Positions 40,826-53,659 are shown, counted from the first letter of the stretch. The stretch: 64,000 nucleotides of DNA from Hydra vulgaris (GCF_038396675.1 NC_088928.1:12434001-12498000); one strand, 5' to 3'. Numbers and translations: made by a program. Notes: generated by a model from the sequence alone, not told the origin.

Positions 40826-43542
40826 CCACCAAAGAAAAATCCTGCATTTGGTAGGAGGTAACCTGCTGCACATTACATGGCTTCATTTCGAGCTTCTCAA
40901 ACTGAAGAAGAACACAGGACCAAACCCAGCGTGACAGGAGAGCAGCTGAGACAGATGCACAAACTCAGGCTCGGCTGCATTCCCAACAACTACGGCAGGA
41001 TGATCTACGAGCAGCTGAGGCCCCTGAACAACAGCAACATTGATAAACTTTGCACTTACTGTGATTTTTTTCGATTCGAAAAGGAACCACCAGGGATTTG
41101 TTGTAAAAGTGGCAAGGTTCAGGTTCAAGACAACCACAACCACCAGTTGAACTTAGGTCACTTTTAGATGGGTCCTCACCTATCTCTACAGAATTTCTGC
41201 GCCATATTCGCCTCTACAATAATTGTTTCCAAATGACATCTTTTGGATGTTACCAACAAATTCGAGAGGAAGGATACATGCCAACATTCAAAGTTTAGGG
41301 CTAAGTGTACCATTTAATTGGTTCACTGTTGCCTCCTCAAAACAACAACCATCAAACAACAACTCCTGGGTTCCTCCAGGTGTATTTTTTGGGTGACAGT
41401 ACAGTGCAGGCCAATTTTCGACACAATAAGGCAAACAGGAATGGCTACACTTTGCGCTTGAATATTGTTCAAGTATTCCTGAATTTGTTCATGCAACACA
41501 ACTCATGTGTTCAGTTATTTATAACTGCTGCAAATTGTATGCCTAATAATGATTGCCGACTGGTCATACATGCAGATAAGGCACCCCGAGGCAGCCACCC
41601 TGGTACTTTTAATGCCCCAACGGTAAATGAAGATTATTTTGGGTGACCAAAATGCTAAGCGACGGGACATTGTTATAAGGAAACATGACAACACAATAAG
41701 CCGAATTGATGAATTCCACCAGCTATATGATCCTCTACAGTACCGTTCATAAAAAACCATTGGTTTTTTTGAATGGCCAAGTTGGTTACCATTTCTTCAT
41801 ACCACAGATCATCCGAGGCGATCCTGACCCACGCAAGACAGTTTCCTGCATGGATTTCTATGCATCCATCCTAATGATTCGAAGCAGTGCTCCTGGGATT
41901 ACCAACTGGCTGATAGCTTTCGGGGACTTGACTCATCAGGTTTTGACTCATCACCTTCACCTGGAATCCAGCATGGCCAGAAATAAAGACACTACAGTAT
42001 CCTAATCAAGAAAGCACCACACGGCATGATTTGGTTGCTCGAGTCTTCATTCAGAAACTGATTCGGCTGATGGATGTGATCACAAAAGGTTGGGTTTTTG
42101 GTAAGCCACAGTGCTGGTGCTACACTATAGAGTGGCAAAAACGTGGGCTGCCCCATGCACACTTCCTGTTGTGGCTGAAGGAGAAGATTCGACCGGACCA
42201 AATTGACTCGATAATCAGTGCTGAGATTCCGACAAAGATGCTGATCCACAACTGTTTACATCTGTCTGCAAGCAGTTGATTCACGGTCCATGTGGTCCAG
42301 GTTATCCAAATTCTGGATGCATGACAACATTTGGTGTGGGAAAAAGTATCCACGGCAATTTTTAATGCAAACGCAAACCGACAATAATGGGTATCTACTT
42401 TATCGTCGAGGACCTCCGGGACAAGGAGGACATAGCTTTACCAAGTCAGTTCAAGGTTATAAAGTCCAACCTGGTCAACAGGTTATAGGCATGGTGAATG
42501 CTCTGATTGACAACCGTTGGGTGGTTCCCCACTCACCACTTCTTTGCAAGATGTTTGATGCTCATATTAATGTGGAGAGCTGCAGTTCTGTCTCAGCATT
42601 TAAGTACATTTGCAAGTATGTCTACAAAGGTTCAGACCAGGCAGTGATATTGATAACACGAGGTTGGCAGTCCAGGATAAGGTGCAACAATATCAACATG
42701 GTCGTTACACCAGTAAAAAAAAGCAGTGTGGCGGATTCTTTGATTCCCAACTTACAAACATTTCCCAACTGTTCAACATCTCCATGTTTACCTGGAGAAT
42801 GGTCAGCGAGTTTATTTTCGGCAAGACAACATAGCTCAACAGGCTGAAGCTCCACCTCGGACAACTTTGACTGCATTTTTTGAACTTCGTCGACATGACG
42901 AATTTACACAGACTTTACTGTATTTTGAGGTGCCGAAATACTACACATGGACTCCTGCAAAGAGATGGCAGCGTCGACGAAAAGGTACAAGAGATCCAGA
43001 GCAAGATATCTTCATGTCTCCAGCCATTGGAAGGGTTTAACACGGTTCACCCCAACTTCTCTGAGTGTTATCATTTGCGTTTGATCCTGTTCACAGTTTG
43101 AGGTCCAACATCCTTCGAGATGTTGAAGACAGTAGACGGAGTACTATGTCAGTCATATCAAGAGGCATGTTTGTGGCGTGGGTTACTTGAAGATGACCAA
43201 CACTGGCATGATTGTCTTGAAGAAGCGGTTGTTTGTCAATCATCATTAAAAATTCGTGAACTCTTTGCCATTGTTACTAAATGCTGTCACCCATCTGAAC
43301 CAAAGGTCCTCTGGGATCAATACAAGAATTGGATGGCTGAGGATATCCTCTTCCAAGCACAAAGACAACTCATTGATTGCCTATTACAATATACACCGGC
43401 AATGTACAACCAGGCCTTAATTCTCCTGGAGGACAAGGTTTTGCAAATGACTGGCTTGCATCTTCCAGACTTCCATGTCCAATCACCACAATGACATGGC
43501 CCACAACAAGTTAGTCATGAATTCCTGCAAGAAACATTTAAC

Positions 43543-43896
43543 TTGGACGAGATGAGGCGATGTGTGTCTGAAAATGAGCCAAAAGTCAACAATGTAGCAG
43601 AGCAGCAAGCAGTTTACCAAGAACTGTTACAAGAAATCGATCAAAGCAATGGAGGTTTGTACTTTCTTGATGCACCTGGAGGAACTAGAAAGACAACTCT
43701 GATGAACCTGCTATTGGCCAAAGTCAGGAGTAATGGTGACATTGCACTTGCCACTGCTTCATCGGGTATAGCAGCTACACTGCTAAAAGGTGGTCGAACA
43801 GCGCACTCTACATTCAAGTTACCTCTTGATCTGAATTGTGATAAGGCACCAGTGTGCAGAATTAATGCCGAGTCTGCCTTGGGTGATGTTTTCTGA
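43543..43896 (+). pseudogene. Helitron helicase N-terminal frame with altered Walker A
   Basis: 117 codons. FLDAPGGTRKTTLMNLLLAK is the P-loop (normally GPGGTGKT), followed by IALATASSGIAATLLKGGRT and AHSTFKLPLD, both classic Pif1/RecD motifs. TGA ends the frame just before KCKLIIWDKVTMMHKH. Confidence 0.85.
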
Positions 43897-43942
43897 AAGT
43901 GCAAGCTAATAATTTGGGATAAGGTAACAATGATGCACAAGC

Positions 43943-44965
43943 ATGGTACATGACACACTCAAGGATTGTCGGGGAAATGAAAGGGATATGAGTAGAGTAT
44001 TGTTTTCACTTGCTGGTAATTTTCGGCAAACTTTGTCAATCATACCACGAGGAACGGCTGCTGATGCAATTAATGCATGTCTCAAAGCATCTTCTACATT
44101 ATGGCCTGATGTAAAACGGAGGGTCCTTACCACAAACATGCGAGCTCGAGTCTCAGGTGATCCTTCTGCACTGGAATTTTCAAGATTGCTACTAATGCTT
44201 GGTAAAGGCAGGGTACAACCTGATCAAGATGGAAGAATTGGTTTTCCTGCTAATTATTTCAACATGGTTAAATCATTACTTGAGTTAAAGAACAAGGTTT
44301 TCCTAGACATTCAAAGAAAGTATGCTGATGGTCCGAATTCGTACTATGCCTGGCTGTGTGAAAGAGCAATTTTGGCACCAACAAACAGAGCTGTCAATGC
44401 AATTAATGCCAACATGATCAATGAGATTCCGGGGCAGGTGCATACCTACACCTCAGTTGACACCACAACTGACATGGACGATGCGGTAGATTTTTTGAAT
44501 TCCTTCAAAAAATCTACCGCATTTTTGACGCCATCCCACAAAGTTAAACTTAAAGTCGGCACACCAATTATTCTTTTACGCAACTTGGATGCACCAAAAC
44601 TGTGCAATGGAACTCAACTTGGCATCAAAAAGTGCATGCCACATGTAATTGAAGCTACAATTCTAGCAGGTTGTGCAAAAGGTGAAGATGTCTTTATTCC
44701 AAGAATCCCACTTATTCACGATGACAAGAATCCTCCTCTGCACTTTAAGCGCCTGCAGTTTCCAGTCCGAATCTCTTTTCCAATGACTATAAACAAGTCA
44801 CAGTGTCAGTCTTTGCAGGTTGTTGGCATCAACCTAGAAAAACCATGCTTTTCTCATGGCCAACTCTATGTGGCCTGTTCAAGAGTCGGATCACCTCAAA
44901 ATCTCTACATACTTGCTCTAGAAAATAAAACAGTCAACGTTGTGTATCAGAATGCCCTCCAGTAA
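43943..44965 (+). CDS. Helitron helicase C-terminal frame, 340 codons intact
   Basis: The longest open frame in the window apart from simple repeats, encoding the second half of the Pif1-like helicase: VLFSLAGNFRQTLSIIPRGT (GDFRQ motif as GNFRQ), RVLTTNMRAR, ERAILAPTNRAVNAINANMI, LKVGTPIILLRNLDAPKLCN, ISFPMTINKSQCQSLQVVGI and HGQLYVACSRVGSPQNLYIL. The first residues (MVHDT) are probably frame-shifted, and true homology begins around DTLKDCRGNERDM. It lacks Walker A/B, so it cannot be an active helicase alone. A 45-bp palindrome is carried in frame at 44,481-44,522. Confidence 0.8.
   Translation: MVHDTLKDCRGNERDMSRVLFSLAGNFRQTLSIIPRGTAADAINACLKASSTLWPDVKRRVLTTNMRARVSGDPSALEFSRLLLMLGKGRVQPDQDGRIGFPANYFNMVKSLLELKNKVFLDIQRKYADGPNSYYAWLCERAILAPTNRAVNAINANMINEIPGQVHTYTSVDTTTDMDDAVDFLNSFKKSTAFLTPSHKVKLKVGTPIILLRNLDAPKLCNGTQLGIKKCMPHVIEATILAGCAKGEDVFIPRIPLIHDDKNPPLHFKRLQFPVRISFPMTINKSQCQSLQVVGINLEKPCFSHGQLYVACSRVGSPQNLYILALENKTVNVVYQNALQ
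44481..44522. repeat. Perfect 19-bp inverted duplication inside helicase frame
   Basis: ATGCGGTAGATTTTTTGAA (44481-44499) and its exact complement (44504-44522) with loop TTCC. It encodes DAVDFLNSFKKSTAF; Helitron relatives as I recall them read FLNSL-PSG-PPHKL here, so FKKSTAF looks inserted without breaking the frame. Confidence 0.95.
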
Positions 44966-45129
44966 CAACAGACTGTACCTGTAGTATTTAGTAACTTTGT
45001 TAACTTTCATATGTTTCTGTTCAGAATAAATAAGAGATTTCATTTACTTAAATTGAAACAACTTAACTCACATTAAACACAATTAAATTTGAAAAAAATA
45101 AATTTGGTCAAGTTTAAGTGTGACAGAAA

Positions 45130-45159
45130 CCCGCGCGAAGCGCCGGGTAATCCAGCTAG
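45130..45159. terminator. Helitron 3' hairpin and CTAG end
   Basis: The CCCGCGC and GCGCCGGG arms around GAA pair with one bulged base, then GTAATCCAGCTAG. This subterminal hairpin is the transposition terminator of Helitrons. Confidence 0.9.
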
Positions 45160-45228
45160 TATCATTTTATATATTCCAATATATTATAAAAATAAAAAAT
45201 CATATTAATTTCATAATTAATATATTAT

Positions 45229-45450
45229 CAGGGGCGGATCCAGCACTTTTTGATGTTTGAGCTAACTTCCAGACACAGAACAAACTCCAAACATTTATAT
45301 GTTTATACTTATTTAAAACAATGATGCTTTACAAGAAATTCCAATGATTAAAGCCTGAGACCAAAAAAGCCCTAAAATTTTGGTCACAAATGCCCCAAAC
45401 GTAAGAGCAAAAAGTTGGTAATTATTTTATGTACTATTCTGCAATAAATT
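45229..45450. mobile_element. hAT-type terminus, partial element
   Basis: CAGGGGCGGATCCAGCA starting at 45229 matches a widespread hAT end. No matching right end was found, so only a fragment is claimed. Confidence 0.4.
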
Positions 45451-45899
45451 TATATTCATCGCTAAATTTTAAATTTTATACAATAATCTCTTAGCGTTCA
45501 AAAATTATGACAAGTTTGAACCCACTCAATTTTACGGGGTTAAAAAATTTATAAGATTTTATAACAAGCTATTAAATATTTTATAAGATTTTTTTACTTA
45601 CAACAACAGAAATTTTTTTTATATAAATTTAAATGTTGCATGCCTTCATCATTGGTCTCGCATTTCTTACGGAAATTAGTAAAAATTAATACTACGTTTC
45701 CGGTGAAATCATTTATATTTTGACTGGTGTTTTTGGTAAGTAGTAATAGTTAATTTCACGGAATGGAAACCATTCTTGGCACGTGTATAAGTTTTGTGCA
45801 CATGTTAGAAGGTTTTAAACATGCAGAAGAAACAAAGCGTAACTTTTTTCTGAGTTTTGTCGACCGGGAGATAATAAAAAAGTCTAAGCAAATTCTGCC

Positions 45900-46330
45900 G
45901 GGTTGTTTTGTGATAAATGTATTACTTTTTATGTATTATTTATAAACCAAAACAAAACTTTCAATTTTTATTCAAAAATTCTTGAGTTTTTTAATAAGAA
46001 TAAACCCAGTCGGTACAACTCAGAAAAAGTTACTAATGGTTTTTGTTGCGTGTTTAAAACCCTCTATAACGAAGTATTATATAAAAAGTAAGTTTTATGT
46101 TATACTAAACTTCCATAAGGAAATTGAAACCAGTAATAAAAACCTGCGACAAAAAAGTTTGATATTAAAACCTCAAATAATCACGTCTTAAACTTAAGTA
46201 AAATAAACGTGAAATAAATGTGCTTTGGTTTATGCTTGGATCGTAACAAACGTGTGTCTTTACAGGTTTTAATTCCAAAGGTGAAACTTGATGTGCCGGC
46301 TAGGAAGTGATTTATGGTGTCATTTGCTTT
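45900..46330 (+). repeat. Dispersed repeat, partner of 38,960-39,450
   Basis: GTTGCGTGTTTAAAACCCTC, GAAACCAGTAATAAAA and GGTTTTAATTCCAAAGGTGA correspond in order to the left copy. Confidence 0.6.
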
Positions 46331-46464
46331 AGACAAATCAGTAAAAATCTCAAATGTAAAACAGCCAATACTGAATGCATTAGTCATATAAGTTACTAAC
46401 TACTGCATGGTTAGTTAACTGATTTTTTTTAAAACAAAACTTTTTACTGTAAAGTCGACTCCAG

Positions 46465-46508
46465 TTAAATTATTATATATCCTAATAATAGGATATATAA
46501 TAATTTAA
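46465..46508. repeat. Perfect 19-bp palindrome, extended imperfectly
   Basis: TTAAATTATTATATATCCT and its complement with loop AATAAT. Flanks GTCGACTCCAG and TTGGAATCGA extend the pairing with a few mismatches to about 29 bp per arm. Confidence 0.93.
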
Positions 46509-46519
46509 TTGGAATCGAA

Positions 46520-47340
46520 ACTGAAATGTACATTATCCTCTCTATTTGTTCACAAACCAGGTTAAAACTAAAAACAATAAAAACGTTATAAAACTGATAA
46601 AGCTGATTAAAAGGTTTGGATTCGTCTATGGATTCAAAAACTAGTGTTACTCTTACAATTTTTAATATGCCGGAACTTTACCTGTTTTCAGTAGCAAATC
46701 AAAATTATGTAATAAAGCTGGTTCAATTATGGCATAGAAATGTTTTCCGATACTCACACAAATTTTTTCAGAACTCGGACTCATACCTAGACTCTTGGAA
46801 TTTTTTTGACTTAGACTTTATTATTTCTATTTTGAAATCATTCATATATTTGTTGGAAGCTTTTAGCTAACAACCAAATGCTGGAGAACTCAATGAGATA
46901 TTTGCTGCTAAAAAACTGTTTAATTTCTTGGCTGTAATTTTGTTTTCACATATTGAACTACCGTGATTACAAACTTTTTTGGCAACGCGTCAGTACTTTT
47001 ATTTTTGCCACTAACTTTTTTATTGTACTCCATGTTTTTTATGCATTTGCTTTGAGATTTTTTTAATGTAAAATTGTTATTTTTTCTTTTTTTTTATCAT
47101 AATAGTTGTTTGTTTCTTTAAAAAACAAAAGTTATATATATATTTTTTGTTATACGTCATGATAATATTTATTTTGTTGAAATTTCTCATCGAGTCTTTA
47201 TTTTTTTCTAGTGAATTTATTAATCTTTCGTTATCCAGCGATTAAGAAGTGATTATCAATTTATAATTTATTTTTTCAGGAAACGCTATACTGTCGCTAT
47301 ATTATTCCCATTGTCGACTTTAATTAGAAGGTTGCGAAAT
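46520..47340. other. AT-rich interval, no recognised feature
   Basis: The 84-codon frame at 46616-46870 shows no family resemblance. Confidence 0.4.
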
Positions 47341-47349
47341 AGTAATACA

Positions 47350-47930
47350 AAGCTTTAATTGAATTGTCGCTTGTAAATAGTATAATTTGAGAGTAGATTA
47401 TTTCCAGTTGTAATACTGTTTGTGCTCAAAAATATTGGTAAATTTTCAGTCATATTAGTCTTTATTATAACTGTTTTATAGCAACTGTAAACAAAATTGT
47501 TTGTTATTATAATTTCAAACAGAAAAGAAGATGTTGGATTGGTTGGAGTGGTAGAAAGTGTATTAACAAAATATTTAAAATTTTTTTCTAAGTTTGCTTT
47601 AAAATACCTAAACTGTGGTCTCCTAAAACGCAAGCGTGTTTTGTTTACTACGGCGAGGAAAGTGTGAATTAAAATTTTTTTAATTGCCAGCAGGGTTTTT
47701 TTTTATACGTAGTATGAACAATAATGTTTTTAGTTTTGTGGTTTATTATTTTTACATATAATGACTCACAGCCTTTTTCATTATAACAGATGTCATTACG
47801 TAAAACATAATTTTTAGACCTATGAATAAAAATACTAAAGCCTCCACCGGAGGCTTTAGCATTTTTGTTCTTATATAAATTCTCCACATTTCAATTGAGA
47901 ATTTTGTTCGTTATTTTCATATTAAACTTC
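47350..47930 (-). pseudogene. LINE endonuclease fragment (minus strand)
   Basis: Minus-strand open frames 47887-47669 and 47633-47355 contain NAKASGGGFSIFIHRSKNYV and CESLYVKIINHKTKNIIVHT, then NPTSSFLFEIIITNNFVYS and IIKTNMTENLPIFLSTNS. These match the GGGV..Y, ESL-IEI, and KTD-SDH-PIF landmarks of CR1-like endonucleases (here the H is replaced: ENLPIF). The GDFN segment is missing between them. The fragment is adjacent, head to head, to a plus-strand LINE piece. Confidence 0.7.
47828..47866. repeat. 18-bp inverted duplication, 3-base loop, at GGG motif
   Basis: AAAAATACTAAAGCCTCC and GGAGGCTTTAGCATTTTT pair at 17 of 18 around ACC. It lies exactly at the SGGG codons of the endonuclease. Confidence 0.93.
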
Positions 47931-48269
47931 TGTCCGATAAATTATTTTAAAATCGTGATTTAGTTCATGCAACAGCATTTTTAAAATATTAGGAGCATTC
48001 AAAAAATTTTAAGAAAGTTAAAAATTTTTGCTTTGCGTCAAAATTTAATTTTAGATCATGTTTCTGACCGTAAACTCAAACAAGGAAATTGTAAACAATT
48101 CTAATTTTCAACTTAAGAGTTTTAAAGTACTTTATCAAATTAGAGACTTTGAAAAAACATTAGAAGAGTTTTTCATTTTTTATTTAGAACTCTCTAGATT
48201 TCAAAATAAGTAAAAAATATTTTGCTATTACACATGATTTTAATTATTATTAATTGAGACTATAAACAA

Positions 48270-49430
<1,161 letters not shown>

Positions 49431-49489
49431 ATTGTCATCTTAATTACGCAAACTTTGCTTGGTACAGTACAATATTATATTTATATGAA

Positions 49490-50067
49490 AAACTAACTGT
49501 TATATATAATATAATAGGTATAATATAATATCATATAATAGGTCATATATATATAAATTATAGGTCCTATAAGACCTATAATTTTTACCTAAAGTCTTTA
49601 TAAAAACGTTTTATATTATATAGTGTTACGATTTTTTAATATTTGTTATTTTATATTTACGGTAGATAAGGTATTTTATATAAGGTTAATTATATTACGT
49701 TATATAAGGTAACGATAATAATAAAGGTAATACTAAAATAGTAATAAAGGTTAATTATATTACGATATATAAGGTAACGGTATATAAGGTAACAGTAAAT
49801 TATATTATATTATACCGTAATATTTTATATTACGGTAGATAATTATAGATTAAGGAGCTTGGTGATAAGACAAATTATGGCTTCTTCTTGCACCTACTGT
49901 TTGTATTTATGATGTTTAACGGCTTGAATAAATTTAAACGGCACAAAAAAAAAATTGAAAAAAAAGGAAAAAGTTATATAAATATATAAAAGATAATAAT
50001 ATAAATATATATAAATATAAATAAATATATAATAAATGTAAAGTTTTATTATTTTTTTATAATAGAT
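49490..50067. repeat. TATA-rich low-complexity block
   Basis: Repeated GGTATAATATAATA, TATATAAGGTAACG and GGTCATATA motifs, including the hairpin TATAGGTC-CTATAAGACCTATA. No gene. Confidence 0.6.
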
Positions 50068-50407
50068 AATTTATAATATAATAATATACAATAGTATATG
50101 GTATAATATATAATACATATATTAAAGATAGTATAAATAATATATCATATTACGTATACTTATACTCCAATTAACCTTTTTAAGATTTACTTATTACTAA
50201 AATTTCCAGGTTTTCGTTCGCTTTTATTTCGTTCTTTTATAATTTATAATATAATAATATACAATAGTATATGGTATAATATATAATACATATATTAAAG
50301 ATAGTATAAATAATACATTATATTACTTATACTTATACTCCAATTAACCTCTTTAAGATTTACTTATTACTAAAATTTCCAGGTTTTCGTTCGCTTTTAT
50401 TTCGTTC
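50068..50407. repeat. 173-bp tandem duplication
   Basis: Copies at 50068-50240 and 50241-50407 both begin AATTTATAATATAATAATAT and end TTTTCGTTCGCTTTTATTTC plus GTTC, with only a few differences: a recent duplication. Confidence 0.95.
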
Positions 50408-50905
50408 ATTATTTATTCGATTATATTTCAATGTATTTGAAGTGTACTCTTCAAAAAATCTTGATTATAAAAATCCCTTTACTTTTCAGCATTTTAAAAA
50501 AAATTTTTCGTAGTTTTTATAAATTTCTAATTTAAAACAATTGTTCTTGGTCGAGTCAATTTTTCTATTATCTTCTATTATCCTTTATTTTCTCTAAATT
50601 TGTTTCCAATTCCCAGTGGACGTTTAATAACTGCTTATTATTAGTTTCTCCTTAAAGGTTTTTGCATATTTTGCTCGGCTTCAGCCTATAATTATACGTA
50701 GGAAGAATCATGTTTGTATGGTCTCCCTTATTTATAGGGCTTCCAATACCGGACCAAAAAGTAAATACCGGTTTTTCGGTATTAGATTTAGTGAAAACCG
50801 GTATACCGGTATTTACAAATATTCAAAAAAACATTAATTGAAACTCAAAAGCAACAAACAAACGGTTGCAAAACTTTATTGTTTAAGTTAAAATAGTATA
50901 AAAAA

Positions 50906-52560
50906 TTATTTCATTTGAAAAAACATAAAAAAAAAAAAATATTTATGATTGAAATAAGCCCACAAAAAACATAACTTATTTAAAATTTCGTCATTTAAAG
51001 GTGATCGAATTTCCGTACATAACATTCTCGATAAAAAGAAAGCCCGTTCAGCTTCTACGCTCATTGGGGGAATAGCTAAAATATAATCGTATACCAACTT
51101 CAGGTTGGTACCACGTGTACCGTCTTCCTTAAATATAGAAATTTCTTTTCGTATCTTTTAAGTCAAATCGTTAATATTTCGATTTGTTTTTGGTTCTGTT
51201 TTCATTTTCATCTCATTATTTATGACCATGTCCAGCTACTCCCGTAATGTCAAGCTCAAAGATTCGTCTTCGCACATTAATGTATCTTCGTAATCATCTG
51301 TTTCGGATGGCAATGCTGCAGTTTAAGCTTGGACGGGTGAGAACCGCTGGATAAGATGCCCAATTAAATTTACCAAAGCAGTTTTAGTTAACCGATCAAA
51401 ATTGATATTTGAACCAAAAATTATTTTAGATTTGATCTCTTTTATGAAGATATTGTATGAGATAAGATAAATTTGTGCGTCTTTCTTTTATTCTTATAAT
51501 TAAGGAGGCATTTATATTAATTGTTCATCGCCCAAGTTTTGTAGGATAAATGCCAAGGTAGTATCAGATGATATAAGATTAGCACCTCTCCGACATAAAG
51601 CCTTTACTGCCAATATCACTTCTAGTAACAGGAACTGTTGATAATATCAGTTCTAATTCAAATTTCGTAAAGTTAATAGCTGAATTTACGTCAGTCAGGG
51701 CTTTTTAAATGGAATTTTTTTATTTATAAAAACGCTCTACCATAAAAAGTAAGATGTTCCATTTAGTCTTATTATCTAATATTATTGACAGTTCTTTACC
51801 ATGTTCAGTTTTTACATAAACTTGAAGGATTTCATTTATTGTCGGTGATTGTCTAAACAGCTTTACAACTTTTTTAACTTTGCTTAGCAATGGGGCTAAA
51901 TTATATGCAAGTTCATTTGAATTTGGTGAGCTTTGAAAAATCCTTAATCCGTCTAAATGGTCTTCATTATATTCATCTTAAATCTCACCAGCGCTATCTT
52001 CATCAGATTCAAAATAATCATCTGATGAGTCCACGACTGTTGTTTTATACGAGACGTCAACCACAGCCAATTGGATTCCATGGGTTAGACAAAGTTATTG
52101 GTCGATGGACATTATTTGTCCCATTTACTTTATAACCGAAGCACCATCAGTGATAATGCGGACGATATCGCGATCAATTTTTAATTTGTTTTCTTTCAGT
52201 AGATTGTCAATTGCATTAAAACACATTTCTGCTGGGAAATGTCAATTAACTCGTGCTAAACCCAAGTTCTGCAATCTATTTTAAGAATGAACATTAATGT
52301 TCAAATAACATTTATTTTTTACAGAAGCCCATTCGTCAAATGTAAGGCTACATCGGTTTCCTTGTTGTTGAAGTTCAGGCAATTCTTTTATTATTGAGTT
52401 TTGAATTTTAGTAGCATATTTCATAACTTTTCGGCAAATGGATTCGGAATATTTTGGCACGTCGAAACCTAGAGCCATCAGTGATTTTCTTATCTCATTG
52501 GATGTTATATAAACTCTGAAGGGCAAGCCATCGATGGCCGTCATTTTAGCTAAAACATTC
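50906..52560 (-). pseudogene. hAT transposase (BED-type), decayed
   Basis: The minus strand begins with LDGLPFRVYITSNEIRKSLM-type sequence (MTAIDGLPF..., 52544-52281), followed by SLTFDEWASVKNKCYLNINV. A degraded middle has WN-like sequence near 51,760. The hAT C-terminal dimerisation block VYDYILAIPPMSVEAERAFF and RMLCTEIRSPLNDEILNKL (51097-50906) completes it. Intact relatives read LAIPATSA-SERAFS and T--RS-L---. Stops occur throughout the middle. Confidence 0.78.
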
Positions 52561-52841
52561 GGCAGCGTATTTTAGTCTTCGGTTTTCTTAATATAAGTTG
52601 AAATTTCATTTCTGGGTCTAGCGAGTTGCAAATCAGGTGTAGTGGAAACACCAGCAGTAGATGACAAAGTTTAAACTTTAACTGGATAAGGTTTCAATAA
52701 ATTTATTTGGTAAGATGTCCTTAAATGTGCATGGAGTCCACTCAGAGTCTTAATATAATTTTGTTATATGAAAAAAACATAACAACATCTCTATATTATA
52801 TAAATACAAAAACATAACTACATCTATATTATATAGAGATG

Positions 52842-52917
52842 TTGCTGTCAGTATCATGTAGAAAATAAAATTTCCGTTCCCGTACTTTTATTTTCTACAT
52901 GACACTGATAACAGCAA
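52842..52917. repeat. Long imperfect hairpin in hAT element
   Basis: TTGCTGTCAGTATCATGTAG plus AAAATAAAA (52842-52870) is mirrored at 52886-52917 with a 3-base indel. An adjacent 19-bp pair (AACATCTCTATATTATATA and complement, 52,788-52,843) makes a double hairpin. Confidence 0.85.
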
Positions 52918-53415
52918 AAAACAAAGTGAAAAAATAATATTCTCTCCAAAAAATATCTAATGATATAATTAAAAATAAATAAATACAAAAAGGTAACTAA
53001 ATATTAAAAAAAAACTTTTTATCAAAAAAAGGCTTTTTTTATTTCGATGATCTAAGTTCTCTTCAGTGATATTTTCTCGCTTAGATATTTTAACTAATTA
53101 TTAAAAGAGTTTAATACTTCAAAATATAGATGTCAATTATTTAATACTTTCGTAACTAAATATTAAAAAAGGCTTTCTACATCTAAGACTTTTTTTTAAC
53201 CATTTTTATAATTAAAGTTTTCTTCAGTGATGTTTTCACGCTTATAACTCTCTAAAAATCTCCGTATCAAAACACGCACGAATTCTCATCGAAAAAATTC
53301 TGTCCAATAAGAAAATTAACAATACTGATATATACCGGTATTGAGAGCTCAGTATCGGTATTGGAAAAACATTCGGATACCGGTTTTCGGTATATTGGTA
53401 TTGGATGCCCTACTC

Positions 53416-53659
<244 letters not shown>

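Larger units (their letters stand above)
40823..44965 (+). pseudogene. Helitron Rep-helicase (RepHel), broken into about 8 frames
   Basis: Starts MPPKKNPAFGRR then a stop. Pieces follow in order: RASQTEEEHRTK (40,880), VYFLGDSTVQANFRHNKANR (41,380), DEFHQLYDPLQY (41,708), RGLPHAHFLLWL at about 42,147 with the HUH pair H-A-H, CGKKYPRQFLMQTQTDNNGY (42,336) and KYICKYVYKG (42,604) holding the YxxKY catalytic tyrosines, then the Pif1-like helicase. Intact proteins nick and unwind DNA for rolling-circle transposition. Here stops and frameshifts split Rep, and the helicase Walker A reads APGGTRKT (GKT lysine retained, preceding glycine lost) and Walker B reads WDKVTM instead of WDEATM. Confidence 0.88.
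40058..45159 (+). mobile_element. Helitron, near full length
   Basis: The 5' end is TCTCTCTCTATATAAAAG preceded by A at 40057. The 3' end has a hairpin, CCCGCGCGAAGCGCCGGG, followed 11 bases later by CTAG, then T at 45160. TC...CTRR termini between A and T and a subterminal hairpin define Helitrons, which move by rolling-circle or peel-and-paste replication without target duplication. The 5,102-bp element carries a plus-strand Rep-helicase in pieces. Confidence 0.92.
50735..53412 (-). mobile_element. hAT transposon with ACCGGT-rich termini
   Basis: Left end TAGGGCTTCCAATACCGG and reverse-complemented right end TAGGGCATCCAATACCAA form the inverted repeats. Both subterminal regions are loaded with ACCGGT/GGTAT palindromic motifs (ATACCGGT, ACCGGTATACCGGT). 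Decayed hAT transposase lies on the minus strand. The flanking 8-mers CTTATTTA and CTCCCATA agree poorly; the right flank runs into a (TA)n tract that may have altered the duplication. Confidence 0.75.

Noticed and set aside
42622..42896. Minus-strand frames opposite the Helitron Rep region
   Set aside because: Antisense shadows; the plus strand carries recognisable Rep motifs.
43641..43958. 105-codon minus-strand frame
   Set aside because: Shadow of the Helitron helicase coding strand.
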